64,000 nucleotides of DNA. Source: Billgrantia sulfidoxydans. Lineage in GTDB: Bacteria; Pseudomonadota; Gammaproteobacteria; Pseudomonadales; Halomonadaceae. The stretch lies in NCBI RefSeq assembly GCF_017868775.1, contig NZ_CP053381.1, positions 2,790,001 to 2,854,000 of the forward strand, in the 5' to 3' direction. Under the pieces are notes generated by a model that was not told the DNA's origin, searched no databases, and was given only the letters and a program-made list of their open reading frames with translations. Below, piece after piece: positions 29,036 to 41,973 of the stretch. The position numbers were made by a program, and so were the translations under genes. Numbering within the stretch: the stretch's first letter is position 1; every line of letters begins with the position of its first letter.

Positions 29036-30190
29036 ATGGCATCGAGCCCCCAGGCCTGGCCTCAACGCCTCGCCGACGCCGCGACCTGGCGCCGTGCCCA
29101 GGGGCTGTGGCGTGAGCGCCTTACGTCCACCCGCGGGATGCTCGATTTCGCCGGCAACGATTACCTGGGGCTGGCCGCCGACCCCCGGCTGGCCAAGGCC
29201 CAGGCGGCGGGAGCACGGCGACTCGGCGCCGGCGCCGGGGCCTCGCACCTGGTCAGCGGTCACCTGGAGGTCCATGAGGCCCTCGAACGGCGCCTGGCCG
29301 AACTCGTCGGGCGCCCTCGCGCCCTGCTCTTCTCCACCGGCTACATGGCCAACCTGGGGACGCTGCAGGCCCTTTGCGACAGCGAGACCCAAGTCTTCCA
29401 GGACCGGCTCAACCATGCCTCGCTGCTCGATGGTGCCAAGCTAGCCGGGGCACGTTCGCGGCGCTTCCACCATCGCGACCTCGACGACCTCGACCGCCTG
29501 CTCGCGCGCGCCCCCTCCGAAGCGGCCAGGTTGGTGGTCAGTGACGGCGTGTTCAGCATGGATGGCGACGTGGCCAATATCGGCGGACTGGCGGAAATCA
29601 GCGCCCGACATGGCGCCTGGCTGATGATCGACGACGCCCATGGGCTGGGCGTGTTAGGCGCCCACGGCGACGGCTGCGTCGGTCGCGCCCATGGCGTCGA
29701 GCATGTGGCCGTGCTGGTCGGCACGCTGGGCAAGGCGCTCGGCACCGGCGGCGCCTTCGTCGCCGGCAGCGAGGCCCTGATCGAGCATCTGATCCAGTTC
29801 GCCCGCCCCTATGTCTACACCACCGCCCAGCCGCCGGGCGTTGCCGCCGCCACCCTCGCGGCACTCGATGTGATCGCCGCCGAGCCCGAGCGTCGCGAGC
29901 GCCTGCGGGACAATATCGCCTACTTTCGTCACGAGGCAGCGCGGCTCGACCTGCCGCTGACCGATTCCTTCACCCCCATTCAGCCGCTGGTGCTGGGTGA
30001 AAGCGAGGCGGCGTTGCGCTGGGCCGGCCGCCTGCGCGAGGCAGGACTTCAGGTCGGTGCCATCCGTCCACCCACCGTTCCACGGGGCGAGGCCCGGCTA
30101 CGCATCACGCTGCGCGCCACCCACGATCGGGAGTGCCTGGATCGCCTGCTCGAGGCACTGGCACGACTGCCAGGGGAGATAACGCGTTGA
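29036..30190 (+). CDS. bioF: 8-amino-7-oxononanoate synthase BioF
   Basis: BioF condenses pimeloyl-ACP with L-alanine to form the first biotin ring precursor, using PLP. The 384-residue protein has LDFAGNDYLGLA near residue 38, the cofactor contacts DDAHGLGVLG, and the Schiff-base Lys233 in GTLGKALGTGGAF. It starts 5 bases after bioB and ends in TGATG, where its stop shares a base with the start of bioH, so the operon is tightly packed. Confidence 0.97.
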   Translation: MASSPQAWPQRLADAATWRRAQGLWRERLTSTRGMLDFAGNDYLGLAADPRLAKAQAAGARRLGAGAGASHLVSGHLEVHEALERRLAELVGRPRALLFSTGYMANLGTLQALCDSETQVFQDRLNHASLLDGAKLAGARSRRFHHRDLDDLDRLLARAPSEAARLVVSDGVFSMDGDVANIGGLAEISARHGAWLMIDDAHGLGVLGAHGDGCVGRAHGVEHVAVLVGTLGKALGTGGAFVAGSEALIEHLIQFARPYVYTTAQPPGVAAATLAALDVIAAEPERRERLRDNIAYFRHEAARLDLPLTDSFTPIQPLVLGESEAALRWAGRLREAGLQVGAIRPPTVPRGEARLRITLRATHDRECLDRLLEALARLPGEITR

Positions 30191-30924
30191 TGACGCTGGT
30201 TCTGCTCTCCGGCTGGGGCATCGATGCCCGCATCTGGCACCCGCTCGCCCCCTACTGGCCAGGCGGCATCGAGGTACGCACTCCCGACTGGCCGGGCTAC
30301 GGCGAACGCAGCCACGAAACCCTGCCGAAGACGCTCCCGGTGCTGGCGGACAAGATGCGCGGCGACCTGCCCCAGGACGCCATCTGGGTCGGCTGGTCGC
30401 TCGGTGGCCTGCTGGCCGGCGCGCTGCTGCCTCACCTGCCGCCTCCACGTGCCTTGCTGCTGGTGGGTACCGGCGCCCGCTTCTGCAGCGAGGACGGCGT
30501 CAGGGCTGCCGAACTCGCCACCTTTCGCCGCGCCTTCGACCGCGACCCACGGGCAACCTGGCAGCATTTCCTGCGCTGGCAGCTGCAGGGGGAACCCGCC
30601 CCGCGAATGGCCCACCGCCGCCTGCTCGATCTCCTCGGGGGCCACCCCAGCGCGTCCAGCCAGACGCTGGCAACGGGCCTCGAGCAATTGGCTTACCTCG
30701 ACCTTGGCGAGATGCTTGCCGCCCCCCCCTGTCCGATCTGGCGTATCGCCGGCGAACGGGACCGGCTGATGGGCAAGACAGCGCGACAGTCAGCCGAGCG
30801 GATACTCACCGGCTGCGGCCACTCCCCCATGCTGTCGCACCCGGAGACCCTGGTACGCCACCTCGTCGAGCTGGCGGGAAGCGATGCCGATCAGCGCAGC
30901 GACCGTGGCGGGGTCGCCTCATGA
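30190..30924 (+). CDS. bioH: Pimeloyl-ACP methyl ester esterase BioH
   Basis: BioH cleaves the methyl ester from pimeloyl-ACP, freeing it for BioF. The 244-residue alpha/beta hydrolase begins MTLVLLSGWGIDARIWHPL. The triad is visible: Ser70 in GWSLGG, Asp in GERDRLMG (about residue 198) and His in GCGHSPMLSHP (about 219). The ATG at 30190 overlaps the bioF stop by one base; an upstream in-frame ATG at 30133 would overlap bioF. The ending overlaps bioC by 4 bases. Here bioH is inside the operon, as in pseudomonads, not distant as in E. coli. Confidence 0.95.
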   Translation: MTLVLLSGWGIDARIWHPLAPYWPGGIEVRTPDWPGYGERSHETLPKTLPVLADKMRGDLPQDAIWVGWSLGGLLAGALLPHLPPPRALLLVGTGARFCSEDGVRAAELATFRRAFDRDPRATWQHFLRWQLQGEPAPRMAHRRLLDLLGGHPSASSQTLATGLEQLAYLDLGEMLAAPPCPIWRIAGERDRLMGKTARQSAERILTGCGHSPMLSHPETLVRHLVELAGSDADQRSDRGGVAS

Positions 30925-31745
30925 GCCCCACTTTCGCCCAGGCATCCCCCCACGCCTCTCCCTGGCAGGCCGATACGACCCACCGCTGGCGGCGACACGT
31001 CGCCAGGGCGTTCTCCCGGGTCTCGGAGCACTACGCTCGCCTGGCCCACGCCCAGCGGCAGATGGGCGAAGCGCTCTGGCCACTGCTGCCCGACCGCGCG
31101 GAGCGCGTGCTCGATCTGGGCTGCGGCCCGGGACACTGGAGCCGGCGCCTGGCAGTCCGTTTCGGTGCCGGCTGCCATGTCCTCGGGCTCGACCTCGCCC
31201 CGGGAATGCTCGACACCGCCCGCCGCGAGGCCCGCCAACGCGTCGACTGGCTGTGTGCCGATGCCGCCGCCCTGCCCCTGGCGGATCGCCAGGTGGACCT
31301 GGTGTTCTCCAACCTGGCCATCCAATGGTGCCCGGATCTCGACGCCGTGATGACGGAACTCTTCCGGGTGCTACGCCCCGGCGGCCGCGCCGTGATCAAC
31401 ACCCTGGGGCCCGGCACGCTGCACGAGGTAGCCCACGCCTGGTCGTCGCCCGATGCCCTGCTCGACTTCCGCACGCAGGAGCGGCACCTGGTCAGCGCAC
31501 GCCTGGCTGGGTTCTCACAGCCCCGCTGCACCGACACCCACGAGCGCTTCTTCTACCCCGACCTGGCGGCGGTGATGGCCTCGATCAAAGGCGTCGGCGC
31601 CCAGACCCCACGCCCCGCCGCCCGCCTCACACGCGCCGACCTGGAGCACGCCAAGCGTCGCTACGAAGCGCTACGCGAAGCTGCCGGCCTGCCGGTCAGC
31701 TATCGGCGGCTGACCCTGGTACTCGACAAGGAGCCGTCAGCATGA
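30921..31745 (+). CDS. bioC: Malonyl-ACP O-methyltransferase BioC
   Basis: BioC methylates malonyl-ACP with SAM, disguising it as a fatty acid primer so the fatty acid machinery can build pimelate. The 274-residue protein has VLDLGCGPGHWSRRLA (SAM motif I, about residues 57-72), GLDLAPGMLDTAR, and the DLVFSNLAIQWC segment typical of BioC. Start ATG at 30921 overlaps bioH by 4 bases; its stop overlaps bioD likewise. Together with BioH it accounts for pimelate synthesis. Confidence 0.95.
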   Translation: MSPTFAQASPHASPWQADTTHRWRRHVARAFSRVSEHYARLAHAQRQMGEALWPLLPDRAERVLDLGCGPGHWSRRLAVRFGAGCHVLGLDLAPGMLDTARREARQRVDWLCADAAALPLADRQVDLVFSNLAIQWCPDLDAVMTELFRVLRPGGRAVINTLGPGTLHEVAHAWSSPDALLDFRTQERHLVSARLAGFSQPRCTDTHERFFYPDLAAVMASIKGVGAQTPRPAARLTRADLEHAKRRYEALREAAGLPVSYRRLTLVLDKEPSA

Positions 31746-32440
31746 CGCGTTACTTCGTGACCGGCACCGACACCGATGCCGGCAAGACCCTCGTCACGGC
31801 CGGCATGCTGTCGCTGGCACGCTCGCGAGGCCTGAGCACCCTGGGCCTCAAGCCTGTCGCCTCGGGCTGCCGTCGAACCGACGCCGGGCTGCGCAACGAC
31901 GATGCCCTCGCCCTGCTGGCACGCAGCGTGCCGTCGCCGCCCTACGCGACGATCAACCCCTTCGCCTTCGAGCCCCCCATCGCCCCGCACCTGGCCGCCC
32001 GTCAGGCCGGCGTGGACCTCGACCTCGAGCGGCTCTGCGCCCACGTCTCGCCCCTGCTGGACGAGCCCCGCGACCTGATTCTCGTCGAGGGTGCCGGTGG
32101 CTGGCGCGTACCGCTCAATGGCCGCGACGATCTCGCCGGCCTGGCCTTGCGCCTGCGCCTGCCAGTGATCCTGGTGGTCGGCCTCAAGCTTGGCTGCCTC
32201 AACCATGCGCGCCTGACGGCCGAGGCCATACGTGCGGACGGGGCCAGGCTGGCCGGCTGGGTGGGGAACCTGCTGACTGCCGACTTCGCCCGCGACGCCT
32301 CGTGCTATGCCGACAACCTGGCCACGCTGCAGCGTACTCTCGGTGCTCCCTGCCTCGGGGTGATACCGCGCCTGAGAGTGGCACCGGCACGGCGACCGGA
32401 AGCCGCCATCGCTCATCTCGCGCTACCCGAAGGCGATTGA
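31742..32440 (+). CDS. bioD: Dethiobiotin synthetase BioD
   Basis: BioD closes the ureido ring of dethiobiotin using CO2 and ATP. The 232-residue protein has the P-loop GTDTDAGKTLV (residues 8-18), then LGLKPVASGC and the VEGAGGWRVPLN loop. ATG at 31742 overlaps the bioC stop by 4 bases. The frame is open far upstream (from 30884), but that stretch is a shadow of bioC. The operon appears to end here: a tRNA gene with its own promoter follows 44 bases later. Confidence 0.96.
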   Translation: MTRYFVTGTDTDAGKTLVTAGMLSLARSRGLSTLGLKPVASGCRRTDAGLRNDDALALLARSVPSPPYATINPFAFEPPIAPHLAARQAGVDLDLERLCAHVSPLLDEPRDLILVEGAGGWRVPLNGRDDLAGLALRLRLPVILVVGLKLGCLNHARLTAEAIRADGARLAGWVGNLLTADFARDASCYADNLATLQRTLGAPCLGVIPRLRVAPARRPEAAIAHLALPEGD

Positions 32441-32464
32441 CTTGCGACCGAGGGTCCGTAAAAT
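32437..32464 (+). promoter_or_regulatory. Promoter of tRNA-Leu
   Basis: TTGACT (32437-32442) and TAAAAT (32459-32464) are separated by 16 bases. The -35 overlaps the bioD stop codon. Transcription would begin near 32471, 14 bases before the mature tRNA end. Confidence 0.6.
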
Positions 32465-32484
32465 GTTGACGCCTGCCCAGCCCT

Positions 32485-32569
<85 letters not shown>

Positions 32570-32710
32570 TCACGGCTCTCGCGCGTCGAGCGTCGCGACA
32601 TTCCCACTGCCATCACTTTTGCCTCTCCGACGACAGCCCATCGCCGCTGTGCCGGCGCGCGCCTGTCGCACGCCTGTCCACTCCCGCTTTGCATTCACGG
32701 AGGCATGACC

Positions 32711-33976
32711 ATGACTTCCCCCGTCTGGCATCCCTATGCCCACCTGCTCACCCAGCCCGCCGCCCCCAGGGTCGTCGGTGGCGAAGGCCCGCGCTTCACC
32801 CTGGACAGCGGCGAGACGCTGCTCGACGCCACCTGCTCGTGGTGGTGCATGATCCATGGCTACGCGCATCCGCGCCTGGTGGCGGCCATCAAGGAGCAGG
32901 CCGACACCCTATGCCACGTGATGCTGGGGGGGCTGACCCACGAGCCAGCCGACCGCCTGGCGCGCGAGCTGGTGCGCGTCACGCCGCCAGGCCTCAACCA
33001 CGTATTCTTCTCCGACAGCGGCTCGGTGGGCATGGAAGTGGCCATGAAGATGGCGGTGCAGTACCACCACCTGCGCGGCAGGCCCGAAAAGCACCGCATG
33101 CTGTCGCTGATGAAGGCTTACCATGGCGACACCAGTGGCTGCATGGCGGTCTGCGACCCCGAGGAAGGCATGCACAGCCTGTTTGCCGGCTACCTGCCCA
33201 GCCACCATTTCGCCCCCGCCCCCACCGCCCCCTACGATGCCGACGCCGACGCCGTGGCGCACGATCTCGCCGCCCTGCGCACGGTGCTGGAACGGCATCA
33301 TCATGAGATCGCCGCGCTGCTGATGGAGCCGCTGCTGCAAGCCGCCGGCGGTCTCAACATGACCTCGCCGAGCTACCTGACAGGTGCACGTGAGCTGTGC
33401 GACGAATTCGACGTGCTGCTGGTGTTCGATGAGGTGGCGACCGGTTTCGGCCGCACCGGCAGGCTGTTCGCCGCCGACCACGCCGGGGTGACGCCCGACA
33501 TCATGGTGCTCTCCAAGGGACTGACCGGGGGCTACCTGGGGCATGCGGCGACGCTGGCCACCGACCGGGTGCACGACGCCTTCATCGGCGAGACGCCACG
33601 GCACGCCTTCATGCACGGCCCCACCTTCATGGGCAACCCCCTGGCCTGCCGGGTGGCGCTGGAGAGCCTCAGCGTGTTCGAGGAAGAGAACTACCTGGAA
33701 AAGATCGCGGGCCTCAACCAGGTGCTGCGCACGGAGCTGCTGGAGGATCCGGCGCTGCGTCGCCACCCCCGGGTGCGTGACGTCAGGGTGCTGGGCGCCA
33801 CGGCGGTCATCGAGGTCGACGATGCCGCCGGCCTCGAGGGGGTCGCGGCCTTCGCCCGCGCACGGGGTGTCTGGCTGCGCCCCTTCGGCCGCTGGCTCTA
33901 TACCATGCCGGCCTATATCACGCCCGAGGTGGACATGCGCAACATCACCGGGGTCATGAAGGATTGGTTTCGCTGA
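32711..33976 (+). CDS. bioA: Adenosylmethionine-8-amino-7-oxononanoate aminotransferase BioA
   Basis: BioA transaminates 8-amino-7-oxononanoate to 7,8-diaminononanoate with SAM as amino donor, the step between BioF and BioD. The 421-residue PLP enzyme begins SPVWHPYAHLLTQP and has LDATCSWWCMIHGYAHP, LVFDEVATGFGRTG, and the PLP Lys269 in LSKGLTGGYLGHAATLA. GGAGG (32699-32703) lies 7 bases before ATG 32711; the ATG at 32705 is too close to it. It is cut off from bioBFHCD by the tRNA gene, and no BirA-like site is seen in 32570-32710. Confidence 0.96.
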   Translation: MTSPVWHPYAHLLTQPAAPRVVGGEGPRFTLDSGETLLDATCSWWCMIHGYAHPRLVAAIKEQADTLCHVMLGGLTHEPADRLARELVRVTPPGLNHVFFSDSGSVGMEVAMKMAVQYHHLRGRPEKHRMLSLMKAYHGDTSGCMAVCDPEEGMHSLFAGYLPSHHFAPAPTAPYDADADAVAHDLAALRTVLERHHHEIAALLMEPLLQAAGGLNMTSPSYLTGARELCDEFDVLLVFDEVATGFGRTGRLFAADHAGVTPDIMVLSKGLTGGYLGHAATLATDRVHDAFIGETPRHAFMHGPTFMGNPLACRVALESLSVFEEENYLEKIAGLNQVLRTELLEDPALRRHPRVRDVRVLGATAVIEVDDAAGLEGVAAFARARGVWLRPFGRWLYTMPAYITPEVDMRNITGVMKDWFR

Positions 33977-33982
33977 CGAAAA

Positions 33983-34007
33983 GCGCCGCCCTCATGGAGG
34001 GCGGCGC
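33983..34007. terminator. Hairpin between convergent bioA and lpxC
   Basis: GCGCCGCCCTC (33983-33993) and GAGGGCGGCGC (33997-34007) pair perfectly over 11 bp with an ATG loop. It begins 6 bases after the bioA stop. No T run follows on the plus strand. Confidence 0.65.
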
Positions 34008-34064
34008 GCTTGCTTGCACTTCGCAGATGCTTTGCCGGCCGCTGTCGGCCTGACAGCCTGAGGC

Positions 34065-34976
34065 TCAGGCCATGACAGGCTGCGCGTAGGAGATCGGCGC
34101 CAGCTCGCGCTCGTTCTCGAAGGTGACGATCTCGTAGGAATCGGGCTGAGCCAGCAACGCCCGGCACAGCTGGTTGTTCAGTGCATGGCCCGACTTCACG
34201 CCGCGGAACTCGCCGATCAGGCTGTAGCCGAGCAGGTAGAGATCGCCAATGGCGTCGAGCACCTTGTGCTTGACGAACTCGTCCTCGTAGCGCAGGCCAC
34301 CCTCGTTGACGATGCGGTACTCGTCGACCACGATGGCGTTGTCGAGGCTGCCACCCAATGCCAGGTTGTTGGCACGCAGGTATTCGAGATCGCGCATGAA
34401 GCCGAAGGTCCGGGCGCGGGAGACCTCCTTGACGAAGGACGTCGTGGAGAAATCCACCACGGCGGTCTGCTTCTGATCCTCGAAGACAGGATGATCGAAC
34501 TCGATGGCGAACGTCACCTTGAAGCCCTGGTGCGGCAGGAAGCGCGCCTCCTTGCCGTCGTCCTGCACCACCACCTCGCGCTTGATGCGGATGAACTTCT
34601 TCGGTGCCTCCTGTTCGGCAATGCCAGCCGACTGGATCAGGAACACGAACGGACCGGCACTACCGTCCATGATCGGCACTTCGGGTGCGCTGAGGTCGAT
34701 GTAGGCGTTGTCGATCCCCAGGCCGGCCAACGCGGACATGAGATGTTCGACGGTTGCCACCTTGACGTCGCCCCGCGAAAGCGCGGTGCACAGGGTGGTA
34801 TCGGTGACCAGGGCGGCGCTGGCCGGCACCTGCACCTCGGGGTTCAGGTCCGTCCGCACGAACACGATGCCGGTGTTCACCGGGGCCGGACGCAGGGTCA
34901 GGTACACCTTCTTCCCGGAATGAAGGCCGACGCCGGTGGCGCGGATGGTATTTTGCAGGGTGCGTTGTCTGATCAT
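34065..34976 (-). CDS. lpxC: UDP-3-O-acyl-N-acetylglucosamine deacetylase LpxC
   Basis: LpxC performs the committed step of lipid A synthesis, a zinc-dependent deacetylation. The 303-residue length equals E. coli. Zinc ligands are visible in [18 protein letters not shown] (His) and [15 protein letters not shown] (His and Asp); the C-terminal GHALNNQL also matches. It closes the division cluster downstream of ftsZ. E. coli LpxC is degraded through its C-terminal tail; here the tail ends in YAQPVMA. ATG at 34976; a promoter candidate lies in the ftsZ-lpxC gap. Confidence 0.98.
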   Translation of the reverse strand: MIRQRTLQNTIRATGVGLHSGKKVYLTLRPAPVNTGIVFVRTDLNPEVQVPASAALVTDTTLCTALSRGDVKVATVEHLMSALAGLGIDNAYIDLSAPEVPIMDGSAGPFVFLIQSAGIAEQEAPKKFIRIKREVVVQDDGKEARFLPHQGFKVTFAIEFDHPVFEDQKQTAVVDFSTTSFVKEVSRARTFGFMRDLEYLRANNLALGGSLDNAIVVDEYRIVNEGGLRYEDEFVKHKVLDAIGDLYLLGYSLIGEFRGVKSGHALNNQLCRALLAQPDSYEIVTFENERELAPISYAQPVMA

Positions 34977-35016
34977 GGGCAGTAGCCAGGCCGTTGTATG
35001 TTATCAAACACCGTTC

Positions 35017-35045
35017 ACTATAACACCGAACGAGCGTTTCAACAA
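35017..35045 (-). promoter_or_regulatory. Candidate promoter for lpxC in the ftsZ-lpxC gap
   Basis: On the minus strand TTGTTG (complement of 35040-35045) and TATAGT (complement of 35017-35022) are 17 bases apart. It would start transcription about 35 bases before the lpxC ATG, giving lpxC expression independent of the division operon. A run of seven T on this strand just upstream could also end some ftsZ transcripts. Confidence 0.45.
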
Positions 35046-35087
35046 AAAAACATCACCTGGCCCTGCCTAGGCTCGCAATAGCCTGTC

Positions 35088-36257
35088 TCAATCGGCTTGT
35101 CGACGCAGGAAGGCCGGGATGTCGAGGTAGTCGTCCAGCTCCTGGGGCGAGCGACGCTTCTCCGGCTGCGGCTTGGCCGCTTCCTGGGGCTCGGCCTTGG
35201 GCATGGCGCTCTGCTGGCGCATGGCCGGCTGCGCACGCTGGCGATATTCGCTGCCTTCGCTGCGCTTGACGGTCTCACGGCCTGCCGCCTTGACCTGCCG
35301 CCCCTCGAGGCCCGCCGCCACGACGGTGACGCGCAGCTCGTCGGTCATGTCCATGTCGATGGAGGTGCCCACGACGATGGTCGCATCCTGGGAGGCGAAC
35401 TCCTGAACGGTGGCGCCGACGTCGTTGAACTCGCCGATGGAGAGGTCCGGTCCCGCGGTGATGTTGACCAGGATGCCGCGTGCGCCGTGCAGGTCGATAT
35501 CCTCCAGCAGCGGACTGCGGATGGCCTTCTCGGCGGCTTCGCGAGCACGGTTCTCGCCGGTGGCGCCGCCGGTGCCCATCATCGCCATGCCCATCTCGGA
35601 CATCACGGTGCGCACGTCGGCGAAGTCGACGTTGATGATGCCCGGGCTGGTGATCAGTTCGGCAATCCCCTGCACGGCGCCCAACAGCACGTCGTTGGCG
35701 GCACTGAAGGCGGTCAACAGGCTGGCATTCTTGCCCAGCACCGAGAGCAGCTTCTCGTTGGGAATGGTGATCAGCGAGTCGACGTGCTCCGACAGCTCCT
35801 TCATGCCCTCTTCGGCCACGCGCATGCGCTTCGGCCCTTCGAACGGGAACGGGCGGGTGACGACGGCCACGGTGAGGATGCCGAGCTCCTTGGCCACCTG
35901 GGCCACCACGGGGGCGCCGCCGGTGCCGGTACCGCCGCCCATGCCGGCCGTGATGAAGACCATGTCGGCGCCGCTGATCAGCTCGGCGATGCGCTCACGA
36001 TCCTCCATGGCGGCCTGGCGCCCCACGTCGGGATTGGCGCCGGCGCCCAGCCCCTTGGTGATCTCGTTGCCGAGCTGGAGCACGGTCTTGGCGGCCACCC
36101 GCTTTAGCGCCTGGGCGTCCGTGTTGGCGCAGATGAACTCGACGCCTTCGATATTGCTCTCGACCATGTGGTTGACGGCGTTGCCGCCGCCGCCACCTAC
36201 GCCGACGACCTTGATGACCGCACTGCTCGAGGGTGCGCTATCTACCAGTTCGAACAT
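35088..36257 (-). CDS. ftsZ: Cell division GTPase FtsZ
   Basis: FtsZ polymerises into the Z-ring that directs septation. The 389-residue protein has the tubulin signature [18 protein letters not shown] (about residues 106-123), the N-terminal [13 protein letters not shown] (21-33), and the synergy loop [16 protein letters not shown] linker rich in Gln, Pro, Lys and Glu follows from about residue 325, then the conserved tail [15 protein letters not shown], which binds FtsA and ZipA. It follows ftsA by 33 bases on the minus strand. ATG at 36257. Confidence 0.98.
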   Translation of the reverse strand: MFELVDSAPSSSAVIKVVGVGGGGGNAVNHMVESNIEGVEFICANTDAQALKRVAAKTVLQLGNEITKGLGAGANPDVGRQAAMEDRERIAELISGADMVFITAGMGGGTGTGGAPVVAQVAKELGILTVAVVTRPFPFEGPKRMRVAEEGMKELSEHVDSLITIPNEKLLSVLGKNASLLTAFSAANDVLLGAVQGIAELITSPGIINVDFADVRTVMSEMGMAMMGTGGATGENRAREAAEKAIRSPLLEDIDLHGARGILVNITAGPDLSIGEFNDVGATVQEFASQDATIVVGTSIDMDMTDELRVTVVAAGLEGRQVKAAGRETVKRSEGSEYRQRAQPAMRQQSAMPKAEPQEAAKPQPEKRRSPQELDDYLDIPAFLRRQAD

Positions 36258-36290
36258 AAGCCCCGTCTCCTGGACCGCGCCGCGGCCCTA

Positions 36291-37574
36291 TTAGAAATTT
36301 CCTTTCAACCAGCCCTTGAGTTTTGCCAGCGCCGGAATCCCTTCCCATCCTCCACGCTGGGAGACGTCTTCGCGCCTGGGTGGCGCCGCCACTACCCTGC
36401 CCTCACGACCATGCCCTTGCCGAGCCTCCTGAAGAGCGTAATGTAGCAAACCTACACCGGTGGAATAAATCGGGTTGCGCACCACGTCGGAGAGCCCGCG
36501 CACGTTATGCGGGCAGGCGATGCGCACCGGCATGTGGAAGATCTCCTCGGCCAGTTCGACGACTCCCTCCATGCGCGAGGTGCCACCGGTGAGTACCACG
36601 CCGGCGGCCACCAGATCCTCGTAGCCGCTGCGCCGCAGCTCGTCGCGAATCAGGGTGAAGAGCTCCTCGTAGCGCGGCTCGACCACCTCGGCCAGGGCCT
36701 GTCGCGACAGGTCGCGGGCGGGCCGGTCGCCGACGCTCGGCACCTTGATCATCTCGTCGCTGGCGGCCAGTTGGGTCAGCGCACAGGCGTACTTGACCTT
36801 GATCTCCTCGGCGTACTGGGTCGGGGTGCGCAGCGCCATGGCGATGTCGTTGGTCACCTGATCGCCGGCGATGGGAATCACCGCGGTGTGGCGGATGGCT
36901 CCCTCGGTAAACACGGCGATATCGGTCGTGCCGCCGCCGATGTCGACCATGCAGACGCCGAGTTCGCGCTCGTCCTCGGTCAGCACCGCCATGCTCGAAG
37001 CCAGTTGCTCGAGGATGATGGCATCGACTTCGAGACCACAGCGCCGCACGCATTTATCGATGTTTTGTACCGCATTGAGCGCGGCGGTCACCAGATGCAC
37101 GCGCGCCTCGAGCCGCACGCCCGACATGCCGAGCGGCTCACGAATGCCCCCTTGGGTGTCGATGGCGAACTCCTGGGGTAGCACATGCAGGACACGCTGC
37201 CCTTCGGAGATGGCCCGCGCCCGAGCCGAATCGATGACTCGCTCGATATCGGTGGACATCACTTCACGCTCTTTTATCGCCACCACACCGTCCGAGTTCA
37301 TCGAACTGATATGACTGCCCGCCACGCCGACATAGACCGAATGGATGTCGCAGCCGGCCATCAACTCGGCTTCTTCCACGGCGCGCTGGATCGACTGCAC
37401 CGTCGACTCGATGTTGATCACCACGCCCTTCTTCATGCCGCGCGAAGGGTGCGATCCGATGCCGGCAATCTCGATGCCGCCGTCATCGGTAGGCTGTCCG
37501 ACGATGGCCACTACCTTGGACGTTCCGATATCCAGTCCGACTACCATATTGGATGAGTTGGAAGTGACTGCCAT
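36291..37574 (-). CDS. ftsA: Cell division protein FtsA
   Basis: FtsA is the actin-like protein that anchors FtsZ filaments to the membrane and helps recruit later division proteins. The 427-residue length is typical. Nucleotide-binding motifs are VGLDIGTSKVVAIVG (about 13-27) and CMVDIGGGTTDIAVF (about 204-218), and a third glycine motif is VLTGGTSRMEG. The C-terminus ends KLKGWLKGNF, the amphipathic membrane-targeting helix. An unusually AT-rich 194-base gap separates it from ftsQ, so it may be transcribed separately. Confidence 0.97.
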   Translation of the reverse strand: MAVTSNSSNMVVGLDIGTSKVVAIVGQPTDDGGIEIAGIGSHPSRGMKKGVVINIESTVQSIQRAVEEAELMAGCDIHSVYVGVAGSHISSMNSDGVVAIKEREVMSTDIERVIDSARARAISEGQRVLHVLPQEFAIDTQGGIREPLGMSGVRLEARVHLVTAALNAVQNIDKCVRRCGLEVDAIILEQLASSMAVLTEDERELGVCMVDIGGGTTDIAVFTEGAIRHTAVIPIAGDQVTNDIAMALRTPTQYAEEIKVKYACALTQLAASDEMIKVPSVGDRPARDLSRQALAEVVEPRYEELFTLIRDELRRSGYEDLVAAGVVLTGGTSRMEGVVELAEEIFHMPVRIACPHNVRGLSDVVRNPIYSTGVGLLHYALQEARQGHGREGRVVAAPPRREDVSQRGGWEGIPALAKLKGWLKGNF

Positions 37575-37643
37575 GCGCCGGAGTGTCTCCTGAAACTTGA
37601 CCCGCTGGGAATCCCATTATTCTGATAAATGGTCATTGCGCCC

Positions 37644-37649
37644 ATTATA
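37644..37649 (-). promoter_or_regulatory. Candidate -10 element for ftsAZ in the ftsQ-ftsA gap
   Basis: The minus strand reads TATAAT (complement of 37644-37649), a perfect -10, about 70 bases before the ftsA ATG. I see no convincing -35 at 16-18 bases. The whole gap 37575-37768 is visibly richer in A and T than its surroundings. Confidence 0.4.
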
Positions 37650-37768
37650 GAAACAACTGGCGTTAAACCACCAGTCCATTACGAAAAACCTGGTTCACGA
37701 TACGGGTTATTGAAGACAAAGAAAATAGCGCAATGCTGCAAGATGAGGCCTGTGCGTGACAAAAGGTT

Positions 37769-40826
<3,058 letters not shown>

Positions 40827-40884
40827 GCCCAGGCCTCGCCCATGGCGGGGCAGCGTTGCCTGACCGGGAACCGGCCTCAAGGTG

Positions 40885-41973
40885 CTATCGCTCAAGCGCT
40901 GTCTCCAAGCAACCGGCCACCAGGCGCTCGACGGCATCGAGATGCGCGCAGCGGCGCGCCTGCCGGGCCATGGTGGCGAGAGTGTCGGGGTCGAGCAGCG
41001 TCGCCAGGCTCTCGCCCAGCGCCGCCGCGGTCATTTCCTGCTGCGGCATCAGTCGGGCCGCGCCCGCCGCCACCAGGGCGCGGGCATTGGCGGTCTGGTG
41101 GTCGTCGACCGCATGGGGCAGCGGCACGAACAGGGCCGGCTTGGCCGCCGCCGCCACCTCCGAGACGGTGAGCGCCCCGGCCCGGCACACCACCAGGTCG
41201 GCCCAGTCGTAGGCCGCCGCCATATCGTCGATGAAGGCGCTCACCTCGGCCTCGACGCCCCGGGCCGCGTAGGCCTCGCGGGTAGCCGCGTCCTTGTCGC
41301 GGCCGGCCTGGTGGCGCACCTCGGGGCGACGCGCCTCGGGCAGCACCGCCAGCGCCTCGGGCAGGCGTTGGTTGAGCGGCTGCGCCCCCAGCGAGCCGCC
41401 CACCACCAGCAGCCGCAGGCGACGGCCGCCCATTGCGGCCGCCTCGCGCGGCGACTCGCCCAGGGCAGCGATATCCTCCCGCACCGGGTTGCCGACCACC
41501 TCTCCCCGGCTGCCGAAAGCCTGGGGAAAGGCACTGAAGACGCGCCGCGCCAGCCGTGCCAGGGCACGATTGGTCATGCCCGCCACGGCGTTCTGTTCGT
41601 GAATGACCAGTGGCCGGCGCAGCAGCCAGGCCGCCAGCCCCCCGGGGCCACTGGCGAAGCCGCCGAGCCCCACCACCAGCACCGGGTCGAGCCGGCGAAT
41701 GACCTGCGCCGCCTGCCATACCGCGCGGGTCAGGTTGAACGGTGCCTTGAGCCAGCCGGCCAGGCCGTTACCGCGCAGGCCGGCCACCGAGATGCGGTGC
41801 AGCGGCAGCTCGGCCGCCGGCACCAGGCGGTTCTCGATGCCTCGAGGGCTCCCGAGCCAGTGGACTTCCAGCGCCTCGGCCTGAAGCCCACGGGCCAGCG
41901 ACAGCGCCGGGATGACATGCCCGCCGGTACCGCCCGCCATGATCAGAACGCGGCGCGTTGTCGACTGCGTCAC
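40885..41973 (-). CDS. murG: Lipid II synthase MurG
   Basis: MurG transfers GlcNAc from UDP-GlcNAc to lipid I on the inner face of the membrane, producing lipid II. The 362-residue GT-B protein has the N-terminal glycine loop [16 protein letters not shown], the second loop [12 protein letters not shown], and the UDP-binding [20 protein letters not shown]. The start is GTG at 41973, overlapping the ftsW stop in GTGA. The frame is open to 42954, but that part is a shadow of ftsW. Confidence 0.96.
   Translation of the reverse strand: MTQSTTRRVLIMAGGTGGHVIPALSLARGLQAEALEVHWLGSPRGIENRLVPAAELPLHRISVAGLRGNGLAGWLKAPFNLTRAVWQAAQVIRRLDPVLVVGLGGFASGPGGLAAWLLRRPLVIHEQNAVAGMTNRALARLARRVFSAFPQAFGSRGEVVGNPVREDIAALGESPREAAAMGGRRLRLLVVGGSLGAQPLNQRLPEALAVLPEARRPEVRHQAGRDKDAATREAYAARGVEAEVSAFIDDMAAAYDWADLVVCRAGALTVSEVAAAAKPALFVPLPHAVDDHQTANARALVAAGAARLMPQQEMTAAALGESLATLLDPDTLATMARQARRCAHLDAVERLVAGCLETALER

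Noticed and set aside
30884..32440. A possible BioC-BioD fusion in one frame
   Set aside because: The upstream part is a shadow frame of bioC; BioD has its own ATG at 31742 in a 4-base overlap.
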